Of a stretch of DNA of 11,937 nt, positions 5,526-11,937 are shown piece after piece. Under the pieces are notes generated by a model. That model did not search any database and was not told the origin of the DNA. It worked only from the letters and a program-made list of their open reading frames with translations. A program made the position numbers and the translations under genes. The DNA is taken from the NCBI GenBank assembly GCA_002394725.1, contig DGUQ01000048.1, positions 1 through 11,937 of the forward strand, in the 5' to 3' direction. How positions within the stretch are numbered: the first letter of the stretch is position 1; each line of letters begins with the position of its first letter. The stretch comes from Ruminococcaceae bacterium UBA4306 (lineage in GTDB: Bacteria > Bacillota > Clostridia > Oscillospirales > Acutalibacteraceae).

Positions 5526-6785
5526 GTTTTCTATCTTAACCGTAATCGTTTTTAAGTCGGGGTATTCGTCAAGATTCTTCTTTGTCAGGATTACCTGCTC
5601 CATCTCGCCGGGCGCTAAGATGCGCTTCTTTTGATGGCGGACGCGGTTATCGTCAAAATACACGCTGATAAAGGAATCCTTGTACACATCCCCCACGCGG
5701 AAGCGGATCGTCAAATTGTCCTCGACATGATCGGGACGGACGGTGACGGGCACGGTGTAGCGTACGCCGCCCTCAGCTTTGACGGTGATCTCTCTGCCGC
5801 TGTCGGCGGCGTGCTCACCACGCGCGTAACGTGACGCGGTCACGCCTGCTTTTGCCGCTTCTTCGGACACAAAATCCACGAGGTCATGCACGTGCAGGAC
5901 ATTGCCGCAGGCAAAAACGCCCTCGATGTTGGTCTCCAGACTTTCGTTGACGACAGGACCGCCCGTCACGGGACTGAGCGCTACACCGGCGGCAGTGCTC
6001 AGCTCATTTTCGGGGATCAAACCGCAGGACAGGAGCAGGGTATCACAGGTATAGCGTTCCTCGGTGCCCTTGATCGGCTTGCGGTCGGCGCCGACCTCGG
6101 CGATGGTCACGGCAGTGATATGCTCCTTTCCCTCGATATCCACGACCGTGTGCGATAATCGCAGGGGGATCCCAAAGTCATCCAGACACTGGACGATATT
6201 ACGCTTCAAGCCGCCCGAATACGGCATCAGCTCCGCGACAAGCTTCACCTTTGCGCCCTCTAAGGTCATGCGGCGCGCCATGATCAGCCCGATGTCGCCC
6301 GAGCCGAGGATGACGACCTCCTTGCCGGGCATATAGCCTTCGATGTTAACTAATCTCTGTGCCGTACCGGCGGAGAAAATGCCTGCCGGACGGTAGCCGG
6401 GGATGTTCAACGCCCCACGGGGACGTTCACGACAGCCCATCGCGAGGATGACCGCCTTCGCCTCAATCTGAAACATGCCGTCCTCACGGTTCATGGCAGT
6501 CACGACCCTGTCGGGTGAGATATCCATGACCATGGTGTTCAGCAGATACGGGATCTGGCGTTCGTTCACTTGCCGGATAAAGCGGTCGGCGTACTCGGGA
6601 CCTGTCAGCTCCTCCTTAAAGGTGTGCAGACCAAAGCCGTTGTGGATGCACTGGTTGAGGATGCCGCCGAGCTGCTCATCGCGTTCTAAGATCAGGATGC
6701 TTTTTGCGCCGTCATCATATGCCGCGACAGCCGCCGCCAGACCCGCGGGACCTCCGCCGACGATGACGATATCTACTTTATTCAT
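5520..6785 (-). CDS. NAD(P)/FAD-dependent oxidoreductase, GlpB-like component of glycerol-3-phosphate dehydrogenase
   Basis: A 421-residue two-dinucleotide-binding flavoprotein of the pyridine nucleotide-disulfide oxidoreductase class. The N-terminal FAD Rossmann motif is VDIVIVGGGPAGLAAAVAA (GGGPAG at about 10-15), ending in the acid ILERDE. The second NAD(P) Rossmann motif is VVILGSGDIGLIMARR (about 158-173). The second FAD contact is VFACGNVLHVHDLVDFVSEEA (about 290-310). There is no CxxxxC redox disulfide in the first domain. A roughly 85-residue beta-rich C-terminal extension follows. ATG 6785 overlaps the glpA-like stop as ATGAATAA, which suggests translational coupling. A GTG 9 nt upstream has the purine-rich AAAGGA only 2 nt away and is less likely. 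Proteins of this type sit with GlpA-like and DUF1667 proteins in Clostridia and probably pass electrons from glycerol-3-phosphate oxidation to NAD or another acceptor. Confidence 0.88.
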   Translation of the reverse strand: MNKVDIVIVGGGPAGLAAAVAAYDDGAKSILILERDEQLGGILNQCIHNGFGLHTFKEELTGPEYADRFIRQVNERQIPYLLNTMVMDISPDRVVTAMNREDGMFQIEAKAVILAMGCRERPRGALNIPGYRPAGIFSAGTAQRLVNIEGYMPGKEVVILGSGDIGLIMARRMTLEGAKVKLVAELMPYSGGLKRNIVQCLDDFGIPLRLSHTVVDIEGKEHITAVTIAEVGADRKPIKGTEERYTCDTLLLSCGLIPENELSTAAGVALSPVTGGPVVNESLETNIEGVFACGNVLHVHDLVDFVSEEAAKAGVTASRYARGEHAADSGREITVKAEGGVRYTVPVTVRPDHVEDNLTIRFRVGDVYKDSFISVYFDDNRVRHQKKRILAPGEMEQVILTKKNLDEYPDLKTITVKIENN

Positions 6786-8223
6786 TACTGTCACCGTCCT
6801 TTGTACGTGCGTTGACGATCGTGGAGCTGCCGCCGCTCTTGGTGACCTCGGTCAGGTCAATGTTCCGCTCACGGCGCAGGATCTCCATCACCTTGGGACT
6901 GCAAAAACCTGCCTGACAACGCCCCATGCCTGCGCGTGTGCGGCGCTTGACGCCGTCGAGCGAACGAGCGCCGACAGGGCGGCGGATCGCGTCGAGTATC
7001 TCGCCCTCGGTGACGGATTCGCACCGGCAGATGATGTTGCCGTATGCAGGCTCACGTTTGATGAGTTCATTGCATTCCTCAAGCGATAATGTCGAGGGAT
7101 CGAGGATATCCTTGCGCTGAGCGATGAAATCCGCTTTCTCACCCAAGCTGTATTTTTTCTGTATCAATTCGGCGATGTATTTGCCGATAGCAGGCGACGC
7201 GGTCAAGCCGGGGCTTTCGATACCGGCGCAGTCAAAGAACCCGGGGGCGTCATCGGGCTCGCCGAGGATGAAATCGCCTCCGTCCTCATGCGCGCGCAAG
7301 CCTGCAAAGGAGGTGATAACCTGTCGGATCGGGAGATCCTTGACGCTCAGCGCCGACTTTTCGATCACGCTGTCGATCCCCTCGGCAGAGGTAGCGGTGC
7401 ACTCCTTGTCATCCATATCGACCGCGGTGGGACCGACAATGGTATTGCCGTGGACGGTGGGTGTGACCAGCACGCCCTTGCCGAGCTTGGTGGGCAGCTG
7501 GAAGATGGTATGGTTCACAAAGCCCCCTACCGCGCGGTCGAGCAGGATATAGTCGCCGCGGCGCGGCGTGATCCTCAGCTTCTTTTCAGATACCATATTA
7601 TGGAACACATCCGCGTAAACGCCTGCGGCATTGACAACGACCGTGGTCGTATACTCTCCGTCATCGGTCACGACGTGCCAAATTCCGTTATCAGAATATA
7701 CCTTTTTTACTTCGGTATCAAAGCGGAATTCCGCTCCGTTAACGGCAGCGTTCTCGGCAAAGGCGATGGTCAGCTTGAACGGACAGATCACGCCTGCCGT
7801 TGGCGCGTAAAGCGCGGCGACGACCTCGTCGCCGATATGCGGCTCCATCCGGAGCAGTTCTTCACGGCTGAGGATCCTGAGACCTTCTACGCCGTTCTTC
7901 TCTCCCCTCTCTTTGAGAGCATCGAGCTCGGGGATATTCTTTTCATCGGTACAGATGGTCAATGAGCCGATGCGGTCAAAGGGCACGTCCAGCTCCTTAC
8001 AGACGTCGCCCATCATGCGGTTGCCCTCAATATTGAACCTTGCCTTGAGAGTGCCGTTGTGCGCGTCATAGCCCGAGTGAACGATACCGCTGTTCGCCTT
8101 GCTGGTGCCGGAGCAAACGTCCTCGTTCTTTTCGAGCACCAGAATCTTGGCGTTATATTTGCTGAGTTCTCTCGCCACGGCGCAACCGATCACGCCCGCG
8201 CCGAGGATAATGATGTCGTACAT
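6778..8223 (-). CDS. glpA: Anaerobic glycerol-3-phosphate dehydrogenase-type FAD oxidoreductase with BFD-like [2Fe-2S] domain
   Basis: A 481-residue flavoprotein. Residues 1-360 form a DAO (D-amino-acid-oxidase-like) FAD domain, with IIILGAGVIGCAVARELSK at the N-terminus, the acid ending in LVLEKN, NSGIVHSGYD (44-53) and a C-terminal FAD loop near IESPGLTASPAIG (335-347). Residues 395-450 form a BFD-like [2Fe-2S] domain with C399-x-C401 and C436-x4-C441. This two-domain layout is that of GlpA, which oxidises sn-glycerol-3-phosphate to dihydroxyacetone phosphate. Glycerol kinase upstream in the same operon supports that substrate. GAGGAAC lies 6 nt before the ATG. The DUF559 element lies 30 bp upstream, between it and glpK. 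It is shorter than E. coli GlpA (about 540 residues) but normal for the clostridial type. Confidence 0.9.
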   Translation of the reverse strand: MYDIIILGAGVIGCAVARELSKYNAKILVLEKNEDVCSGTSKANSGIVHSGYDAHNGTLKARFNIEGNRMMGDVCKELDVPFDRIGSLTICTDEKNIPELDALKERGEKNGVEGLRILSREELLRMEPHIGDEVVAALYAPTAGVICPFKLTIAFAENAAVNGAEFRFDTEVKKVYSDNGIWHVVTDDGEYTTTVVVNAAGVYADVFHNMVSEKKLRITPRRGDYILLDRAVGGFVNHTIFQLPTKLGKGVLVTPTVHGNTIVGPTAVDMDDKECTATSAEGIDSVIEKSALSVKDLPIRQVITSFAGLRAHEDGGDFILGEPDDAPGFFDCAGIESPGLTASPAIGKYIAELIQKKYSLGEKADFIAQRKDILDPSTLSLEECNELIKREPAYGNIICRCESVTEGEILDAIRRPVGARSLDGVKRRTRAGMGRCQAGFCSPKVMEILRRERNIDLTEVTKSGGSSTIVNARTKDGDSNE

Positions 8224-8252
8224 GTTTCTTGTTCCTCACTTATTGGATAGAT

Positions 8253-8300
8253 AGCCTTCCCCTCGGGGGGAAGGTGTCAACAACGTTGACGGATGAGGGG
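8253..8300 (+). repeat. Palindromic repeat, glpA-side end of element B
   Basis: Two hairpins: CCTTCCCC (8255-8262)/GGGGAAGG (8267-8274) with loop TCGG, then GTCAAC (8276-8281)/GTTGAC (8285-8290), then GATGAGGGG. This is the form I associate with very common intergenic repeats in gut Firmicutes. Confidence 0.75.
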
Positions 8301-8321
8301 CTCACCTTGCATCCAAATGCT

Positions 8322-8687
8322 TTATACAAAGAGTTTTCTTCCTTTCATCGAACTCTCAATTTGACGCCCGATGTCATGACATACATTGTCAAACTCTTTA
8401 TGTATTTGTCGATTGGTATATCGCAACACTTTAACCCCGATTCTTCTAAAATAATCATCACGTTCTCTATCGTGGTGTTCTCCGGCTTCTGAATAATGTT
8501 GTGAACCGTCGAGTTCAATTATTATTCTTGCTTCGGCAACATAAAAATCAACGATATATTCTCCGATCACCTTTTGACGATTCACAGTAACAGGTAATCG
8601 TTTCAGATAATCATACCAAAGGTGTCTTTCTTCTTTTGTCATATTCTTACGGAGCTTTTGTGAAAAACCGGTTAGTTTATTCTGCAT
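8322..8687 (-). CDS. DUF559 family endonuclease-domain protein (copy B)
   Basis: A 121-residue DUF559 protein, homologous to copy A. Shared blocks are LRKNMTKEERHLWYDYL, the presumed catalytic core IVDF (D47) and IIIELDGSQHY (E58, D60, H64), then VKVLRYTNRQI and a C-terminal helix VCHDIGRQIE. Compared with copy A it differs at many positions, so the two are diverged relatives and not a recent duplication. No strong Shine-Dalgarno sequence precedes the ATG (only GAGTGGTGAA), so expression may be low or depend on read-through from glpK. It ends cleanly with TAA 22 bp before the repeat. It has no visible metabolic link to the glycerol genes. The coding DNA is AT-rich against the GC-rich glpK and glpA, consistent with insertion. 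Vsr-like nicking of mismatched or hairpin DNA is one guess for its activity. Confidence 0.85.
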   Translation of the reverse strand: MQNKLTGFSQKLRKNMTKEERHLWYDYLKRLPVTVNRQKVIGEYIVDFYVAEARIIIELDGSQHYSEAGEHHDRERDDYFRRIGVKVLRYTNRQIHKEFDNVCHDIGRQIESSMKGRKLFV

Positions 8688-8729
8688 CGTTCACCACTCT
8701 TTGAAAAACAGATTGAAAGAATAGGTTAT

Positions 8730-8782
8730 CCCCTCATCAGTCAGACATGTCTGTCTGACAGCTTCCCCCCGAGGGGAAGCCT
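8730..8782 (+). repeat. Palindromic repeat, glpK-side end of element B
   Basis: It begins with CCCCTCATC, then GTCAGACA (8740-8747)/TGTCTGAC (8752-8759), then GCTTCCCC (8761-8768)/GGGGAAGC (8773-8780) with loop CCGA. It is the inverted counterpart of 8253-8300. Both stem bases differing at the outer hairpin (C to G, G to C) changed together, so pairing is kept. Confidence 0.78.
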
Positions 8783-8797
8783 TTTTCACTCCTCACT

Positions 8798-10297
<1,500 letters not shown>

Positions 10298-10309
10298 CTA
10301 TCTATCATC

Positions 10310-10350
10310 TGTAGGGAGCGGTGCGATTCACGCTTCCGGTGCACCGCGAT
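10310..10350 (-). repeat. GTAGGG-type hairpin in the glpK leader
   Basis: GTAGGGA is followed by GCGGTGC (10318-10324), which pairs with GCACCGC (10341-10347) across a 16-nt loop. It lies in the predicted glpK 5' UTR, just ahead of the ribosome binding site. No T-run follows, so it is not a terminator. It shares the GTAGGG start and hairpin plan with 4909-4931. Confidence 0.45.
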
Positions 10351-10364
10351 TTTCATCTGTTGAT

Positions 10365-10394
10365 ATTATACCAGTTTTGTTGGTGTTTTTTCTA
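10365..10394 (-). promoter_or_regulatory. Extended -10 promoter for glpK
   Basis: On the minus strand TGG-TATAAT (TATAAT at 10370-10365) is a perfect extended -10. The -35 region is weak (TAGAAA near 10394-10389, 18 bp away). The start would be near 10358, about 70 nt ahead of glpK. Confidence 0.65.
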
Positions 10395-10427
10395 TCCTCA
10401 TAGCATACAAGATTATGATCGGAAAAC

Positions 10428-10456
10428 TGTACAATATTACCTTACCGTGGTATAAT
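10428..10456 (+). promoter_or_regulatory. Promoter for the tyrosine phosphatase gene
   Basis: TGTACA (10428-10433), a 17-bp spacer, then TATAAT (10451-10456) preceded by TGG, an extended -10. The start near 10463 gives a leader of about 20 nt and excludes in-frame ATGs upstream of 10484 as the main start. Confidence 0.8.
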
Positions 10457-10483
10457 ACTTCCAAAATGAAGTTGAGGTGCGAT

Positions 10484-10942
10484 ATGATCAAGATTTTATT
10501 CGTCTGTCACGGGAACATCTGCCGCAGTCCGATGGCGGAATTCGTAATGAAACAATACGTCAAAGACGCCGGACTGGAAAAGGAGTTCGAGATCGCCTCC
10601 GCCGCTACCAGCCGTGAGGAGCTGGGCAACCCTGTTTATCCCCCTGCCCGGCGTGAGCTCGCAAAGCACGGGCTGTCCTGCTCGGGCAAGTACGCACGGC
10701 AGATGACCGCCGCCGACTATGACCGCTACGATTACATCCCGATCATGGATCGGAACAATCAACGCAACATCATGCGGATCATCGGCAGCGACCCCGAGAA
10801 CAAGGTGCGCCTGCTGATGGAATACGCCGGCAGCACGCGCGACGTCGCCGACCCGTGGTATACGGGCGACTTTGCGGCGACGTGGGACGATATCACTGTA
10901 GGGTGCAGGGCGTTGTTGGAGCATATTATCGAACAAAGATAG
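10484..10942 (+). CDS. Low-molecular-weight protein-tyrosine phosphatase
   Basis: A 152-residue cytoplasmic LMW-PTP. The P-loop signature is VCHGNICRSPMAE, with nucleophile C8 and R14 (C-x5-R), and the acid loop is VADPWYTGDF with D123 as the general acid. The length is normal for the family. These enzymes dephosphorylate phosphotyrosine on proteins, often partnered by a BY-kinase in exopolysaccharide control; no kinase gene is in the window, and arginine phosphatase activity is an alternative in Firmicutes. ATG 10484 was chosen because GAGG (10474-10477) lies 6 nt upstream and the promoter start is about 10463. Two in-frame upstream ATGs (10415, 10466) lie before or at the transcription start. 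A membrane-protein gene follows after 33 bp, likely in the same transcript. Confidence 0.93.
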   Translation: MIKILFVCHGNICRSPMAEFVMKQYVKDAGLEKEFEIASAATSREELGNPVYPPARRELAKHGLSCSGKYARQMTAADYDRYDYIPIMDRNNQRNIMRIIGSDPENKVRLLMEYAGSTRDVADPWYTGDFAATWDDITVGCRALLEHIIEQR

Positions 10943-10975
10943 TCGATACATCGTATCATAGAGAGGCAGAAAGCA

Positions 10976-11500
10976 ATGAACAGAAAATTATATGTGATCG
11001 ATTCGATCACTTTTGTGTTCGGACTGGCGCTTTTATTTGTCGCAAAGGGCTTTGGCAATCTGAGCGCGGAAAGTGGCTATGCTTCATTGAAATGGGTTTT
11101 TCTCGCGGTATTGGTACTCTTCGCCGTTATCAGTAACATCTTCTATTACCGCAACACCAACGAAGCAGAGATTGCTATCGGCAATTCTTCTCTGCCGCTT
11201 GTATTCAGTTTTGCGTTTGTCGGCATCTACTTCAATCCTCTCATCATCTTTACTCGTTTCCCGAACGCCCCGATGACAGCAAACATGCTGATCCTGTCGG
11301 GTATCTTTTGCATCTTCGGCGCGCATTTCTTTTACTGCCTCGGTATCCATCTCGATAATATCGGACTGCTTAAATCCGACGGTGATCCGCATTCAACTCA
11401 TCTCTTTTGTCACATCGGCGCATTATTAAAACGTGTATCGCCTCTATTCTATATTGTCGGCGGTTTTATAACACTTGCCGTTACAACAAACGCACATTAA
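10976..11500 (+). CDS. Five-helix membrane protein of unknown function
   Basis: A 174-residue hydrophobic protein that I do not recognise. About five membrane segments are visible (roughly 5-23, 38-56, 70-90, 98-122, 150-170). The N-terminus is short and basic (MNRK) and a polar loop lies between residues 123 and 148 (KSDGDPHSTH). No catalytic motif is evident. GAGAGG lies about 9 nt ahead of the ATG. It follows the tyrosine phosphatase gene by 33 bp without a terminator between, so the two are likely co-transcribed, and it ends at a bidirectional terminator. Confidence 0.72.
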   Translation: MNRKLYVIDSITFVFGLALLFVAKGFGNLSAESGYASLKWVFLAVLVLFAVISNIFYYRNTNEAEIAIGNSSLPLVFSFAFVGIYFNPLIIFTRFPNAPMTANMLILSGIFCIFGAHFFYCLGIHLDNIGLLKSDGDPHSTHLFCHIGALLKRVSPLFYIVGGFITLAVTTNAH

Positions 11501-11504
11501 AAAC

Positions 11505-11530
11505 AGGCTGTCTGAACAATCAGGCAGCCT
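11505..11530. terminator. Bidirectional intrinsic terminator
   Basis: AGGCTGTCTGA (11505-11515) pairs with TCAGGCAGCCT (11520-11530), an 11-bp stem with one G-T pair and loop ACAA. The plus strand continues TATTT; the minus strand continues GTTTTT. It serves the membrane-protein gene on plus and the small gene ending at 11573 on minus. Confidence 0.88.
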
Positions 11531-11572
11531 TATTTGATATTTGGGTTTATTTTATGAGATATGTCGTTCCGT

Positions 11573-11830
11573 TTACGCGTAGATCAATCTTGCGGCGGTG
11601 TCGAAGTCATAGTGCAGATTCACCATGCTGACCGCCTCGCCGAGCTTGCGCGTTAAGCTGCGCTCGATGGCGGCGATGGGATAATCATCGTCGAGAGTGA
11701 TGTACTTGAGCAGCCAGCCCCTTTCATTGCGCTGGGCGCGCATGATGCGCATATCGCGCATGGAGGCTGTCTCCTGAGCGGCGGCGTACATAATGTTCTC
11801 GGGCTTGTCAAAAGTTCTTTCAAATAACAT
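11573..11830 (-). CDS. Small protein of unknown function (85 aa)
   Basis: An 85-residue soluble, charged protein that I do not recognise. It starts MLFERTFDKPENIMYAAAQE and contains a methionine/arginine-rich helix (about residues 22-36) and a predicted beta-strand (GWLLKYITLDDDYP). There is no signal peptide or membrane segment. I chose ATG 11830 because AAAGGAG (11838-11844) lies 7 nt upstream; ATG 11836 is 1 nt from that site, and ATG 11857 lies before it. It has its own promoter (TGT-TATAAT at 11877-11882) and a terminator with a good T-run, so it is a single-gene transcript and likely real. Confidence 0.7.
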   Translation of the reverse strand: MLFERTFDKPENIMYAAAQETASMRDMRIMRAQRNERGWLLKYITLDDDYPIAAIERSLTRKLGEAVSMVNLHYDFDTAARLIYA

Positions 11831-11876
11831 GGTCATTCTCCTTTTTTTAATAAGCATTGTTCGTTCCTACAATCTT

Positions 11877-11885
11877 ATTATAACA
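11877..11885 (-). promoter_or_regulatory. Extended -10 element for the 85-aa gene
   Basis: On the minus strand TGT-TATAAT (TATAAT at 11882-11877) lies about 46 bp ahead of the start codon. No good -35 is seen at 16-18 bp, which is acceptable for an extended -10 promoter. Confidence 0.55.
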
Positions 11886-11937
11886 AAGGATCATGACAAT
11901 AAACGGGACTCTGGCACGCGCATCCATCGCGTAAATT

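Larger units (their letters stand above)
8253..8782 (-). mobile_element. Repeat-flanked DUF559 nuclease element B, inside the glp operon
   Basis: A 530-bp unit. The outer ends are inverted repeats identical in 25 of 27 bases (8253-8279 against 8756-8782, core CTTCCCCTCGGGGGGAAG). The inner ends are exact (GATGAGGGG at 8292-8300, CCCCTCATC at 8730-8738). Between them is one DUF559 nuclease gene. It separates glpK (stop 16 bp away) from the glpA-like gene (start 30 bp away) with the nuclease in operon direction, as in element A. Mobility is inferred from the repeated design. TCCTCACT occurs outside each end (8233-8240, 8790-8797) but not adjacent to the ends. Confidence 0.65.

Noticed and set aside
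930..8782. CRISPR array
   Set aside because: Repeats are few, palindromic and paired around genes; there are no regularly spaced identical repeats with unique spacers and no cas gene.
8233..8797. TCCTCACT direct repeat (8233-8240, 8790-8797) as a target-site duplication of element B
   Set aside because: The copies are 12 and 7 bp away from the terminal repeats, the left one is part of the glpA ribosome binding site, and the right one resembles the other repeat family; chance or unrelated origin is more likely.

Overview
The window looks like chromosomal DNA of a GC-moderate anaerobic member of the Clostridia, probably a gut Oscillospirales/Ruminococcaceae-type Firmicute. The reasons are the protein families (a two-flavoprotein plus DUF1667 glycerol-3-phosphate dehydrogenase, a cysteine-synthase-like/threonine-synthase-like PLP enzyme pair, a PTS_EIIC_2-type protein), strong AGGAGG-type ribosome binding sites, TGn-TATAAT promoters, and many short palindromic intergenic repeats. 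I infer this from family content only; no rRNA or tRNA is present.

Layout. 1-945 (+) is the C-terminal part of a fold-type-II PLP enzyme. It is followed by a 528-bp repeat-flanked DUF559 nuclease element (930-1457), then a threonine-synthase-like PLP enzyme (1475-2698, +). A 14-bp-stem bidirectional terminator (2794-2835) separates these from a convergent pnuC-type transporter gene (2840-3532, -). The pnuC upstream region holds a leader RNA/terminator (about 3600-3711) and a MITE-like inverted-repeat element (3709-3813). Next is an orphan PTS EIIC-like membrane protein (3816-4889, -) with its own promoter.

5082-10288 (-) is a glycerol-utilisation operon in the order glpK, DUF559 element, glpA-like flavoprotein, second NAD/FAD flavoprotein, DUF1667 iron-sulfur protein. 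Glycerol kinase makes glycerol-3-phosphate, and the three downstream proteins probably form an anaerobic glycerol-3-phosphate dehydrogenase that yields dihydroxyacetone phosphate. A divergent promoter region (10289-10483) leads right into a low-molecular-weight tyrosine phosphatase (10484-10942, +) and a five-helix membrane protein (10976-11500, +). These end at a bidirectional terminator, followed by a small unknown protein on the other strand (11573-11830).

The most notable structure is a pair of nearly equal-sized elements (528 and 530 bp). Each has a small DUF559 (PD-(D/E)XK, Vsr-like) nuclease gene between inverted copies of a two-hairpin palindromic repeat. Each sits between two co-directional genes of an operon, with the nuclease gene in the operon's orientation. 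This resembles a REP/REPIN-plus-enzyme arrangement built around a nuclease instead of a transposase, and it is my best candidate for an undescribed mobile system. At least three further short repeat families are scattered between genes.
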